NCBI GenBank assembly: GCA_026418015.1 | Contig: JAOACE010000027.1 | Coordinates: 22,330 to 86,329, forward strand | From: Leptospiraceae bacterium | Lineage (GTDB): Bacteria; Spirochaetota; Leptospiria; Leptospirales; Leptonemataceae | Length of the DNA: 64,000 nucleotides | Direction: 5' to 3' | Position numbers and translations under genes: made by a program | Shown: piece by piece, positions 17,748 through 26,839 of the stretch | Position numbering within the stretch: the stretch's first letter is position 1 | How the letters are laid out: each line of letters starts with the position of its first letter | The notes under the pieces: generated by a model | What the model was told of the DNA's origin: nothing | The model's database searches: none | What the model saw: only the letters and a program-made list of their open reading frames with translations

Positions 17748-18665
17748 ATGGAAAAAGAAAATCTACTCGATACACTTCTTAGGATTCGCGATAGAATAAA
17801 AGAAATCAATAATAATGTTTACGAAGAGGCAATTCCTACATCGGATATTATATTTCGTAAGTATTTAAATGATTTAGTCTATTCCGAAGATATGGCAAGA
17901 TATTATTTAAAATTACTAGCAGAATCTAATTTTATTTTTATGATTCAGATTGTAAAACCGGATACAATTCTTAAAATACCGGGCATAGATGGATATGTAG
18001 TAGCAGAATTAGATATTATTGAAAAGCTTTTAGCTGTTTATAATCAAAGATTGGTTACCATATACGAAGCAGAAAAAAGAAAATTAGCTGGCGTAGAAAC
18101 AATTATTAGAGAGTTGATGCCAAAAGTAAAAGAATTAAACAATACTCCCTTAGGAAAAGTATTAAACATCTGTATAATGTTAGAGCAATTTACGCGTATT
18201 ATTCATGAAAGACCAGATCATTTTCAAGATGCTTATCGTATTAGTAAATTAAAACAATTCATCCCCGAAGAAGATGAATTTAAAGAACCAGAAGAAGAAC
18301 ATGAAAAAATTCAACAAGTCGAAGAAATAAGAAGAGCAGTCGATACAGAAGAATATCAGCAATTATCGAAAATGAATCTAACAGGAAATTGGGCAAAGGC
18401 AGTAGAACAGTTTGGAGTCCAATTTTTGATTCGCGTACATCTAAGAAAATACGAGTTTGATGTATTAAAAAAATTGTTATTACAAAAAAGGATTGCACGA
18501 GAAGAAGATCTAATCTTTTTAAGAGATTCTTTAAGAAAAATGGAAGAACGAAGCTTGTTTAATCCAGAGTTAAAAAAATATTTAAACGAAATCAAAGAAT
18601 TAAAACGAATTGTTCAGATAAAAATCAATCAATTTTATTTAATTCGAAAAAAATACGAGGGATAA
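17748..18665 (+). CDS. Hypothetical helical protein after kdsB
   Basis: I do not recognise this 305-residue protein. It has no signal peptide or membrane helix and is mostly charged and helical. An acidic, low-complexity linker rich in Glu and Pro lies near residues 172-195 (EEDEFKEPEEEHEKIQQVEE). The last 110 residues are strongly charged and likely coiled-coil. The start follows the kdsB stop by three bases, so the two are co-translated. The gene meets a convergent ferredoxin gene at its 3' end. A cytoplasmic scaffold role is possible, but the sequence gives no function. Confidence 0.75.
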   Translation: MEKENLLDTLLRIRDRIKEINNNVYEEAIPTSDIIFRKYLNDLVYSEDMARYYLKLLAESNFIFMIQIVKPDTILKIPGIDGYVVAELDIIEKLLAVYNQRLVTIYEAEKRKLAGVETIIRELMPKVKELNNTPLGKVLNICIMLEQFTRIIHERPDHFQDAYRISKLKQFIPEEDEFKEPEEEHEKIQQVEEIRRAVDTEEYQQLSKMNLTGNWAKAVEQFGVQFLIRVHLRKYEFDVLKKLLLQKRIAREEDLIFLRDSLRKMEERSLFNPELKKYLNEIKELKRIVQIKINQFYLIRKKYEG

Positions 18666-18687
18666 AAGATAAAAAATTATTATAAAA

Positions 18688-19308
18688 TTATTCAATAATA
18701 ATTTTGATTGCACTTTCTGGACACTGGTGTTTACAGATGCCACAACCAATGCAATTTTCTAGAACAGTGGGCACCTTGTTTTTTAGTTCTATTGCATCTT
18801 CGACTGGACATACATCATAACAAATACTACAATTTAATTTTCTTTTTTTCGTGTTGATAAGTTCAAAGTTTAGACATTTCTCTTGTTCTATCTGAGCATA
18901 ACCAAAGTATGGTAATGTATCTTCTTTTAATGGCATTAGAGCTTTTGTTTCGCAAGCTGCAATACATGGATAATCATCGCAAATATGGCATGCTTTATAG
19001 TTTGGGTTCATTATAGGACCGTGAATACCATTGAATTTAAAGATTGCGTAGTGGGGACAAGCGATGATACAATCATTGCATGCAGTACATAGTTCGTTAA
19101 ATGCATTTGGGTCTGGGTTTGAACCCGGTGGTCGAACAAAAAGAATGTTTGTTTTTTCTTTTTGGCTTTCCGAATGATGAATTGCGAATGGTTCTAGTGC
19201 TTTAATAAAAGATTGTAAACGCTCATCAATGTAACTTCCAATGGGGGTTTTGAGTATTTCTTTGGTAATTTCTTTTAACCCATCTTTAAAAAAATCTTTT
19301 CTCTGCAT
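18688..19308 (-). CDS. Multi-cluster 4Fe-4S ferredoxin, NapG-like
   Basis: A 206-residue iron-sulfur protein with four cysteine clusters. They are CTACNDCIIACP (residues 74-85), CHICDDYPCIAAC, a Cys-spaced segment ending CSICYDVCP, and CIGCGICKHQCP near the C-terminus. The arrangement, with the second cluster as CxxCxxxxCxxxC, is like NapG/MauM-type ferredoxins that pass electrons to periplasmic nitrate reductase, but there is no Tat signal and no nap gene nearby. It probably acts as a cytoplasmic electron carrier. It is flanked by unrelated genes, so its partner is not visible. Confidence 0.85.
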   Translation of the reverse strand: MQRKDFFKDGLKEITKEILKTPIGSYIDERLQSFIKALEPFAIHHSESQKEKTNILFVRPPGSNPDPNAFNELCTACNDCIIACPHYAIFKFNGIHGPIMNPNYKACHICDDYPCIAACETKALMPLKEDTLPYFGYAQIEQEKCLNFELINTKKRKLNCSICYDVCPVEDAIELKNKVPTVLENCIGCGICKHQCPESAIKIIIE

Positions 19309-19358
19309 ATTCTTATTTCAAGAAAATTTGATTTGTATTGTTGACAATTCTTATTCCA

Positions 19359-20264
19359 TTAATCTTCTATGTCGGGTTCTATAAAAATCCATTTTATTTC
19401 GGGGATTTGTTGTTTGATTTGTTTTTCCAATTGATTGATAACTTCTATTGCTTGTTGAATACTTAAATTGGATCTTAGTTTGACTTTAGATGCAAGCATT
19501 ACTTCTGGTCCTAATTGAATTGCAATTACTCTAAATACAGATTCAACCTCTGGGATATTTTGAATGATTTGAAGGATTTGATTTTTGATTGATCGATTGG
19601 TTGATTCTCCTATCAACATAGATTTAATGCGTATCGAGATGATAATAGAAATGATTACGAGTAAAATTCCAATACATATAGAACCTAATGCATCGAAAAA
19701 GGGATTATGAAGATAATACGAAAGAAAAACAAATACAAAAGCAAAGGATAATCCCACTAACGCGCCGACATCTTCCCAAAATACTACAATCAGTTCGGCA
19801 TTGGTGGATTCTCTAAGCCATTGCATTAAAGGCATATCTTTTTTTAACAATTGAATTTCTCTTAGTGCACCCAAAAGACTGAATGTTTCTAGAATAATAG
19901 AAATACCTAATACAACTAACGCTATCCAACCCGATTCTAACGTTTCTTGGGATTCTAACTTGTGAATGCCTTCGTAGATAGAAAATATTCCCCCCATACT
20001 AAATAATAATATAGCAACAAGAAAACTCCAAAAATAAATGGTTTTTCCGTATCCAAGGGGATGTTTTTCGTCTGGTGGTCTTTTTGCACGTTTAAGTCCA
20101 ACAAATAATAAGATTTGATTTGTTGTATCTGCAAAAGAATGGATAGCTTCTGCTAACATACTACCTGAACCTGTATAGATTGCTGCACCTAATTTTGTAA
20201 GTCCAATTCCTAAGTTCGCTAAAAATGCGTAAAAAATTGCTCTTACAGAACTATGATTTTCCAT
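19359..20264 (-). CDS. Cation diffusion facilitator, ZnT9 (SLC30A9)-like
   Basis: A 301-residue cation diffusion facilitator with six membrane helices and a cytoplasmic C-terminal domain. Helix 2 carries HSFAD (H-x3-D metal site) in MLAEAIHSFADTTNQILLF. Helix 5 has STNAELIVVFWEDVGALVG, where the second site is E-D instead of the usual H-D. HSxAD-TNQ with an E-D second site is the pattern I recall for ZnT9/SLC30A9-type members. It likely exports zinc or a related divalent metal. It stands alone, after htpX on the same strand, separated by a hairpin. Confidence 0.85.
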   Translation of the reverse strand: MENHSSVRAIFYAFLANLGIGLTKLGAAIYTGSGSMLAEAIHSFADTTNQILLFVGLKRAKRPPDEKHPLGYGKTIYFWSFLVAILLFSMGGIFSIYEGIHKLESQETLESGWIALVVLGISIILETFSLLGALREIQLLKKDMPLMQWLRESTNAELIVVFWEDVGALVGLSFAFVFVFLSYYLHNPFFDALGSICIGILLVIISIIISIRIKSMLIGESTNRSIKNQILQIIQNIPEVESVFRVIAIQLGPEVMLASKVKLRSNLSIQQAIEVINQLEKQIKQQIPEIKWIFIEPDIED

Positions 20265-20321
20265 GGCACCAAAAACAAATAAAACATAATTTTGTAAAAT
20301 AAATTTATTTTATTGACCAAT

Positions 20322-20349
20322 AAAACAGCCCATTGGGGCTGCTTTGTTT
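20322..20349 (-). terminator. Hairpin terminator after htpX
   Basis: CAGCCC (20326-20331) and GGGCTG (20336-20341) form a six-bp stem with a four-base loop. On the minus strand the stem is followed by TTTTATT (plus-strand 20319-20325), which suits termination of htpX. On the plus strand a T-rich stretch (CTTTGTTTTTAT) also follows. Confidence 0.75.
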
Positions 20350-21234
20350 TTATAAAGCGATTTTTTGCAATCGTGCAATTCTATCTTCTAATGGAGGATG
20401 AGTAGAAAGTAAAGCTAACAAACCAGATTTATTGGAAATTTTAAAAGCTGCTAATTCTTGACCGCGAGAATCTTGTATTTCGTAATGTTCTCTTAATGTT
20501 TTTAGAGCGTTGATCATACTTGTGCGAGAAGTAAGTCTTGCTCCACCTTCGTCTGCTCTATATTCTCTGTATCGAGAAAACCATGCAACAACAAACATTC
20601 CCAGAAAACTCAATGCAATTTCTAACACAATAACTAATATATATTGAACAAAATATCTTAAATCCTCATCTTTAACAGCTGTACTTACGGCAAAAGCAAT
20701 GATTCTTGCAAAAAACATTACGAATGCGTTAATTATACCTTGAAGTAAAGTCATTGTAACCATATCACCATTTGCAATATGAGCTACTTCGTGTCCAAGA
20801 ACTCCTTCGAGAGCATCTTCGTCCATGTTTTGAAGCAAACCAGTGGATACAGCAACTAGTGCATTATTTTTCGTTGGTCCAGTAGCAAAAGCATTCAATT
20901 CTGGACTATCATAAATTCCTACTTCTGGCATCGTAGAAATTCCAGCTTTTCGCGCTATGTTGTGAACTTTACGAACTAACCATCCAAATTGGGGATCGTT
21001 GGGTTCGATTACTTCTACCCCCATCATCATCTTTGCCATAAATTTAGACAAAAGAAGCGATATAAATGCACCACCCATACCCCATATTAAACAAAAGAGT
21101 GCAAGGGATGTTAAATTAATTCCACCAGCTCTTAGGTAAGGTTGTATTCCCAATAAAGAAGTTACAATAGTTATCGTAACGATAATCAAAATGTTGGTTA
21201 AAACAAACAAAAAGATCCTTTTAAACCATGTCAT
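20350..21234 (-). CDS. htpX: Membrane metalloprotease HtpX (M48)
   Basis: HtpX is an inner-membrane zinc protease that degrades damaged membrane proteins. The zinc motif HEVAH is in VLGHEVAHIANGDMV (about residues 146-160), with the third ligand in YREYRADEGGA. Two N-terminal helices and a pair around residues 160-220 flank the active site. The 294 residues and the HxxHP-like TSTHPPLEDRI-type end (LLSTHPPLEDRIARL) are typical. The start is supported by GGAGG 8 bases before the ATG on the minus strand. Confidence 0.95.
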   Translation of the reverse strand: MTWFKRIFLFVLTNILIIVTITIVTSLLGIQPYLRAGGINLTSLALFCLIWGMGGAFISLLLSKFMAKMMMGVEVIEPNDPQFGWLVRKVHNIARKAGISTMPEVGIYDSPELNAFATGPTKNNALVAVSTGLLQNMDEDALEGVLGHEVAHIANGDMVTMTLLQGIINAFVMFFARIIAFAVSTAVKDEDLRYFVQYILVIVLEIALSFLGMFVVAWFSRYREYRADEGGARLTSRTSMINALKTLREHYEIQDSRGQELAAFKISNKSGLLALLSTHPPLEDRIARLQKIAL

Positions 21235-21370
21235 ACTATCCTCCGTTTTTTTAGAGACTAAAAAAAATCAAAAAATTTGTTATGGCAACAATTAAATTTA
21301 TCTCTTGTAAAAATTTTGATTACAATTCTGTAAAATCTGTATAACTAATATATAAAATAATTTTATTAAA

Positions 21371-22192
21371 TTATTTTAATTTTAGATCTGCATAGACAGG
21401 AAAATGATCCGATGCAACTCTGGTAAGTTTATCTTTGATTACTTTGTGATCGAACAATTCCCAATAATTATTGATAAATATTTTGTCAATTCGTATCAAT
21501 GGTTGGATCGAATACGAAGGAAATGTATAAAAGTGGCTTTTTCTTACTGATTTTTTTAAAGAAAAAAGAAAAGTGGTGTCGTAAAAATCCTTTTTTTTAA
21601 AAACTTCATCGACTTTTTCTAATCGGTCGTTGGTATCTCCGGCAATTATTATGGGATAGTTTCGCATCATTTGGATAAAAGCAGAATTAAGTATTTGTTC
21701 TACTTGCCAGATTCTTTCGAAATTGGCTAATCCTAAGTGTAGGTTTAAGATACCAATTTCTTGTATCGAAAAATCTTTTTGGTATTTCTTGGATTTTCTA
21801 GCCTTTTCTTTGAATTCGTTATACATCAAATCACTTTTTAAGAAATCGGCAGGAGCAATAATTTTCGCCATTAAACATCCACGTCTTTTTTTAATTGTCC
21901 AGGTAAGGTTTAAATTTTCGGAATGAACTATTGGAAACCTACTAAAAATTGCATTTCCATAGGCACCTTTTTTTAAATAAACGTTTAAACCTAATTCGTA
22001 ATGGTACCCTAAACTTTCTGCAATCTTTAATGCTAAGTCGTCATGATTTGAACGTGGTACAAGATAATCTACTTCTTGTAGACATAGAATATCTGCTTGA
22101 CTTTTTTTTAAAATTTCTATTATTCTATCTAAGGAATATTTGCCGTCATTCCCTATTGCTTTATGTATATTGTAAGTGAGGATTCGCAACAT
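21371..22192 (-). CDS. Endonuclease/exonuclease/phosphatase family protein
   Basis: A 273-residue member of the EEP superfamily (DNase I, inositol phosphatase, sphingomyelinase fold). Catalytic blocks are LTYNIHKAIG (residues 4-13), ILCLQEVD (metal Glu in LQE), NLHLGL, IIAGDTND and the final SDHFPVY. YNIHKGxG-type members act on lipids or phosphodiesters of unknown identity. There is no signal peptide. Its ATG at 22190-22192 overlaps by two bases the start codon of the opposite-strand VWA gene, so any promoter must sit inside that gene. Confidence 0.85.
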   Translation of the reverse strand: MLRILTYNIHKAIGNDGKYSLDRIIEILKKSQADILCLQEVDYLVPRSNHDDLALKIAESLGYHYELGLNVYLKKGAYGNAIFSRFPIVHSENLNLTWTIKKRRGCLMAKIIAPADFLKSDLMYNEFKEKARKSKKYQKDFSIQEIGILNLHLGLANFERIWQVEQILNSAFIQMMRNYPIIIAGDTNDRLEKVDEVFKKKDFYDTTFLFSLKKSVRKSHFYTFPSYSIQPLIRIDKIFINNYWELFDHKVIKDKLTRVASDHFPVYADLKLK

Positions 22193-23900
22193 GATTATAC
22201 ACCGCTATATACCTTATCAACCAGAGGATCATAACCAATGGAATACTGATAAATTAATGTCCCTCCTATCTGAGTTAGTTATGCGCTATGACATTCAGCT
22301 CGAAGAAGCTTTAAAAGAAATTATTCAGCGTGGTATTCCTGTAAATCTTTTTTTAAAACAAGGAGGGTTAGAAGATTTAATTCAAAATTTTATAAAAAAA
22401 TTAGAAGAACAAATGCAACAACTTCAACAGCAATTTGATATAAGAAAAGGAATTCAAGAAACAGAACGAGATATTCAACAACACTATAACAATATTCAAA
22501 AGAAGCTTACGAAGTTTCCTGATATTCTAAAAAAAGTTCAAGAAGCAGTAGAAAATCGTTCATTTGATCAACTCAATAAAATCAAGTGGGAAATTCTAAA
22601 AAATGCAGCATTAGAAAAAGCTCTTACTTCGAAAGAATTCAATGAACTTATAAAAGATGTCGAAGATTTAAATATTTTGTTGGAAGGATTAAGAAAATAT
22701 CAGTTTAAGGGAAATGTTCAATTAAACAGAAAAGAATCTGTGGAATTAGTCTTAGGACTAAAAGATTTAGAACAACTGATAGAAAACCTAAAAAATGCAT
22801 TAGAAAATGGTGATATATATAATTTCGATTTAGAAGCATTGAGTAAATATTTAGGACCAGAATCTTATCAAGAATTTATTAAGCGAAGAGAAGAAATTTT
22901 TAAACAATTGTCCGAATTATTGGAAAAACAAGGAAAAATTGTTCGAAATCAAGATGGGGAGTTACAATTATCGCCAGAGAGTATAAGAAAAATAGGAAGA
23001 AAATCCTTAGAAGAGATCTTTAAATATCTTAAATCCGATGATGTTGGCGGAAACCTTTATACCAATTATAATGGCGAAGGAGAACAAGTAACACCAGCAA
23101 CAAAAGAATATGAACTAGGCGATAATCTAAATAACATAGACATTACCAATAGTATTTTAAATGCATACATTCGAACTGGTAAACCAAAACCAAGATTACA
23201 AGATATAGAAATCTTTAAAAGTCGTGGAATGGCAAAAAGCAGCACAGTGATTTTGTTGGATATGTCTGGTTCAATGTTTCGCGTAGATCGATTTTATTAT
23301 GCGAAAAAAATGATTTTAGCACTAGAAGCATTGATTCGCGAAGAATATAAAGATGATACATTATATATCGTAGGTTTTGGAACCTTTGCAAAAACATTTT
23401 CTGTTGCAGAAATACCTCAGTTGCAGCCATATCCTGTTACGTTGTTTGATCCTTATATAAGTTTAAGAATCGATTTTTCTAAAAGAAGGCATGGTGATTT
23501 TCGCGGAATACCAGAATATTTTACGAACCTACAAAAGGGATTAGCACTTTCGCGAAGGTTATTAGGATCAAAGCAAACGAAAAATAAACAGATTATTCTT
23601 ATAACAGATGGTGTTCCAACAGCTCATTTCGAAGGAAATGTTTTGCACATTAATTATCCTCCATCGCCAGCGGATTTTGATTTTGCTCTAAAAGAAGCAG
23701 TGATTTGTAAAGAAGAAGGCATTGTTTTAAATACATTTCTTTTGACGAATGAATGGAACTTGAATTTCTTCGAAGGGCGTTCTTTTATTCATGATTTTGC
23801 ACGCGTAACAAAAGGAAGGATTTTTTATCCACATCCATCAGAATTAGGAAAATTTGTGCTAGCAGATTTTATCGAAGAAAAACGAAAATTGATTTCTTGA
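22191..23900 (+). CDS. Von Willebrand factor A domain protein with long helical N-terminus
   Basis: A 569-residue cytoplasmic protein. Residues 1-300 are helical and Gln/Glu/Lys-rich, probably coiled coil. The VWA domain begins near residue 350 with metal site LLDMSGSMF (about 355-363) and includes a later QIILITDGVPTA. This layout is like the COG4867 type of VWA proteins, which often pair with an AAA+ MoxR/ChlI-type ATPase. None is present here. The ATG at 22191 is chosen over a GTG at 22176 because GAGG (22178-22181) is placed for it. The stop is one base from the convergent UbiB-like gene. Confidence 0.85.
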   Translation: MIIHRYIPYQPEDHNQWNTDKLMSLLSELVMRYDIQLEEALKEIIQRGIPVNLFLKQGGLEDLIQNFIKKLEEQMQQLQQQFDIRKGIQETERDIQQHYNNIQKKLTKFPDILKKVQEAVENRSFDQLNKIKWEILKNAALEKALTSKEFNELIKDVEDLNILLEGLRKYQFKGNVQLNRKESVELVLGLKDLEQLIENLKNALENGDIYNFDLEALSKYLGPESYQEFIKRREEIFKQLSELLEKQGKIVRNQDGELQLSPESIRKIGRKSLEEIFKYLKSDDVGGNLYTNYNGEGEQVTPATKEYELGDNLNNIDITNSILNAYIRTGKPKPRLQDIEIFKSRGMAKSSTVILLDMSGSMFRVDRFYYAKKMILALEALIREEYKDDTLYIVGFGTFAKTFSVAEIPQLQPYPVTLFDPYISLRIDFSKRRHGDFRGIPEYFTNLQKGLALSRRLLGSKQTKNKQIILITDGVPTAHFEGNVLHINYPPSPADFDFALKEAVICKEEGIVLNTFLLTNEWNLNFFEGRSFIHDFARVTKGRIFYPHPSELGKFVLADFIEEKRKLIS

Positions 23901-23901
23901 T

Positions 23902-25182
23902 TTATTGTAGTTCCATAAAGTTATTTGCAATACTGATTTCTGGCGCAAGAGTGCGAATATACCTATCGAAATAGAGAAATTGTTTTAATAATAACCCAAA
24001 CTCACGTGGGAAGCGAATTCCATTATTTTTCGCAACATTTACTATTGTTAATAATTTTCTGTTAATTTCTTCTTCTTGTAGTTCCGCAGAAAGAAAGATT
24101 TCGTCTTCTAAGGAATCAATTACGCGAAATGCTGTTTCTAAATCTTTGGCAAATTTATTTTTATCTACTTTGTGATGTGCTATTCCCGATTGGATTAATC
24201 CTTCTGCCATCAATAAATAATTTACTGGTTCTGATTCCATTGCTATTAAGATTTTTTGTAAACCTTCCCACGTTGATTTTTTGATTTGTCCTACAATACC
24301 AAAATCAATAAATGCAATACGACCATCATTAAGAAGCATTAGGTTCCCTGCATGCACATCAGCATGAAAAAAATCACAATACAATAAACTTAAAAACCAC
24401 ACATTCAACGCTTTTGCGATCACTTCGGAAGGATTTTTGGTATATTTTTTGATGGTTTGTGGATCTCTCAATGGAATTCCGTAAAGCCTTTCCATCGTAA
24501 TTACTCTAGTGGTCGTTAAAGAATCATAGATATAAGGAACAACAACATCGTGAATGTTAAAATCTACTAAAAATTTTTTAAAGGCTTTGGTATATTTCGC
24601 TTCTAGAAGAAAATCGCATTCTTTTAACATGCTTTTTTGCAAATCTTCGACAATTTCCGAAAGAGAAAGACGTTTAGCTTCGGGAATTAAAAGTTCAAAA
24701 ACCTTCGAGGCAATATAGACAAAATTCATATCGGTTAGAATAACATCTTGAATACCAGGTTTCTGTACTTTTAAAACAACATCAGTGCCGTCTTTGAGTT
24801 TCGCGGCATGAACCTGAGCAATAGAAGCACTTGCCAATGCATTTTCTTCGATGGATTGAAAAATCTGATTTAGTGGTTTTTTAAATTCCTGCCTTAAAAC
24901 CTTTTCGATTTCGGAAAAAGGAATAGGGTTGGTCTGATCCAAACACTTCTGAAATTCTTTTACATATTCTTCGGGAAATAACGAAGGAGCACTTGCGATA
25001 AATTGTCCTAATTTAATGTAGGTTGTTCCAAGTTCTTCGAAACTTTCGCGAAGTAGTTGAGGGGTTGGTTTTTCGTTATTTAACAACAAAGAAATACCCT
25101 TAGAACCAAAAACTGATATGGTTTCTAAAATGCGAAATCCATTTTTCAATAGAAAATCTATCACTAATGCCAAAAAATTCAA
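23902..25182 (-). CDS. UbiB/ABC1-family kinase-like protein
   Basis: A 426-residue member of the ABC1/ADCK/UbiB atypical kinases, linked to quinone biosynthesis or lipid transport. The family's KxGQ motif is in YIKLGQFIAS (about residues 54-63). The Ala-rich nucleotide loop is ALASASIAQVHAA, with DVVLKVQKPG after it. The catalytic loop is HADVHAGNL and the metal loop is FIDFGIVG. There is no C-terminal double helix as in E. coli UbiB. No other ubi/men gene lies nearby, so whether it acts on ubiquinone or menaquinone is unknown. Confidence 0.88.
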   Translation of the reverse strand: MNFLALVIDFLLKNGFRILETISVFGSKGISLLLNNEKPTPQLLRESFEELGTTYIKLGQFIASAPSLFPEEYVKEFQKCLDQTNPIPFSEIEKVLRQEFKKPLNQIFQSIEENALASASIAQVHAAKLKDGTDVVLKVQKPGIQDVILTDMNFVYIASKVFELLIPEAKRLSLSEIVEDLQKSMLKECDFLLEAKYTKAFKKFLVDFNIHDVVVPYIYDSLTTTRVITMERLYGIPLRDPQTIKKYTKNPSEVIAKALNVWFLSLLYCDFFHADVHAGNLMLLNDGRIAFIDFGIVGQIKKSTWEGLQKILIAMESEPVNYLLMAEGLIQSGIAHHKVDKNKFAKDLETAFRVIDSLEDEIFLSAELQEEEINRKLLTIVNVAKNNGIRFPREFGLLLKQFLYFDRYIRTLAPEISIANNFMELQ

Positions 25183-25247
25183 AAAAACCTTTTTGTCATT
25201 ATATTTTTTGTGGTATTATGAACGATTGTTTCTATGAGTAAAGCGAT

Positions 25248-26039
25248 TTATTTTACTTTTGTCCTTAAATAGAATTGTTCTAGGGAAATTTTCTCGATCA
25301 AATGGATTTTAATAGTTTTTACAGGAATGTAATAATTAGGGTTCGTAGAATTTATAACATAATAGATACGATTTGCTAAAAATTTTATATCAACTGAATA
25401 TATCCATACATACGATCCAATCAGAAAAAAAAGATGGTTACGAAATTCCTTCTTGTTATAAGGATTCGATAAAAAAGGTAGTTGCGAGATCTCTTCGATA
25501 TTTTTTAATTTTAGGGAAAATTTATCTTGCAAAAAAAAACTGGTTTTTTTTAGGTCTATCAAATAGCCCTTAAAGATTCTATCTTGAAAATACAAATTCG
25601 CTTTATAGCATAAAAGCTCAAAAGATAGAGTTTTTATCGTTTGAATTTCCGAAAGAAATTCAAAAGGAAAAAATAAATCATGATTCGATTGCTGATTGAA
25701 TTCTAACAGAAAAAACTTCATTCGCTTAAGGTTAAATAACAAGATTTTTTTGGTAAGATATTCTTTTATGCTAGAAAGAAAATAGTTTAACGGGGGTTGA
25801 TTTCTAACATAAGCAGCAAAAAGAAAAAATATATAACTTCGAAATAAAAAAAGAAAGATGGATTTTAATTTATTGGGAAGATGATTTTCGAACAAAAAAT
25901 CAAAGGTATATTGGTGGATTTTTATATCAATTTTTGTTCCAGATTTTAGAATCCATCGATAGAGAAGAGATTTCTTCTGCCAAGATTCAAAAAATTCTAA
26001 AAACAACCTATAAGGAGTCTTGATTGGTTGATTTTCCAT
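25248..26039 (-). CDS. Hypothetical protein
   Basis: I do not recognise this 263-residue protein. It has no signal peptide. Two hydrophobic stretches lie near residues 59-79 (SIFLFLFRSYIFFLFAAYV) and 198-210, and the rest is basic and rich in Phe, Leu and Lys. It lies between the UbiB-type gene and the divergent fliN gene, with about 110 bases of AT-rich sequence to fliN. The sense strand keeps a consistent open frame of this length, which supports coding, but no domain could be named. Confidence 0.55.
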   Translation of the reverse strand: MENQPIKTPYRLFLEFFESWQKKSLLYRWILKSGTKIDIKIHQYTFDFLFENHLPNKLKSIFLFLFRSYIFFLFAAYVRNQPPLNYFLSSIKEYLTKKILLFNLKRMKFFLLEFNQQSNHDLFFPFEFLSEIQTIKTLSFELLCYKANLYFQDRIFKGYLIDLKKTSFFLQDKFSLKLKNIEEISQLPFLSNPYNKKEFRNHLFFLIGSYVWIYSVDIKFLANRIYYVINSTNPNYYIPVKTIKIHLIEKISLEQFYLRTKVK

Positions 26040-26151
26040 AGAATTACAAATGAGTTTTTTTAATAATTTACATGTTTATCAAGTTTATTTTTTGTGGTAG
26101 AATTAAGGAAAAATAGTTGATTTTGTAAAATTTTGCTTTAAAAGGAATGCT

Positions 26152-26709
26152 ATGGCAGATCAAAATGAATTTCAGGAATCTTCGTTGAGTGAAGAGCAAT
26201 TAGATCAAATTTTATCTTCGGGAAGTGAAGATACCTCTCTCGATGACTTATTGGGAAATGCAAAGAATCAATCTGATAAGGCCAAAAAACAAGATCAGGA
26301 TTTCCAAGAAATTTCTGATTTGTTAAGTAGCTTTGGTGGTACAGAAGATCAACCATCAACACCAAGTAAAGAGAATATTAGTTTAGACAGTTTAACAGAT
26401 TCAAGATTAACGAAATCCTCTGTACAAACAGATTCTTCGGATATACAGAAATCTGGTTTATCTATCAAAGAATTGTACGATATAAACGTTAAGTTTACTG
26501 TGGAGTTAGCAAGAACATTTATGTTCATCAAAGATATATTATTGTTAGGAGAAGGTTCCATCGTAGAATTGGATAAAAACGTAGGCGATGAAGTAGATAT
26601 CTTAATCAACGATAGATTGTTTGCAAGAGGTAAGCTTGTAGTAGTAGATGAGTTTTATGGGGTTCAGATTACACAAATCCTACATCCAGCGTATTTTAGT
26701 AATATATAA
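26152..26709 (+). CDS. fliN: Flagellar motor switch protein FliN
   Basis: FliN forms the lower C-ring of the flagellar motor and binds export apparatus parts. The C-terminal SpoA/FliN domain (about residues 103-183) has the family pattern DINVKFTVELARTFM, LGEGSIVELDKNVGDEVDI, LFARGKLVVVDEFYGVQI. A long, acidic, Ser-rich N-terminal region (1-100) precedes it, as in other spirochaete FliN proteins. AAAGGA (26141-26146) lies five bases before the ATG. It is followed by flaB on the same strand after a 130-base leader region. Confidence 0.92.
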   Translation: MADQNEFQESSLSEEQLDQILSSGSEDTSLDDLLGNAKNQSDKAKKQDQDFQEISDLLSSFGGTEDQPSTPSKENISLDSLTDSRLTKSSVQTDSSDIQKSGLSIKELYDINVKFTVELARTFMFIKDILLLGEGSIVELDKNVGDEVDILINDRLFARGKLVVVDEFYGVQITQILHPAYFSNI

Positions 26710-26795
26710 AAATTTGTGATTCATGTATCAAAAAAATTATTCTTAACTCTAATTTTAGAATCAAAAAAAACCGAAGTTATAATTAAATCTCAATA

Positions 26796-26833
26796 AAGAG
26801 CATGGAAGCTCTTAAAGCAAGTTTCAAGGAGGA
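26796..26833 (+). promoter_or_regulatory. flaB leader with a GGA-loop hairpin and GGA-containing SD (CsrA-like)
   Basis: AAGAGC (26796-26801) and GCTCTT (26808-26813) form a perfect 6-bp stem whose loop is ATGGAA, presenting a GGA. The SD AAGGAGG at 26826-26832 contains a second GGA about 24 bases on, eight bases before the flaB ATG. A hairpin-loop GGA plus a GGA in the SD is the arrangement used by CsrA to repress flagellin in Bacillus subtilis (hag) and reported for Borrelia flaB. CsrA binding here is inference; the hairpin and SD are seen directly. Confidence 0.6.
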
Positions 26834-26839
26834 AACGAT

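Noticed and set aside
18673..18705. AAAATTATTAT / ATAATAATTTT inverted repeat at the end of two convergent genes
   Set aside because: An 11-bp match, but made only of A and T and partly inside the ferredoxin gene end. In AT-rich DNA this is weak evidence for a terminator.
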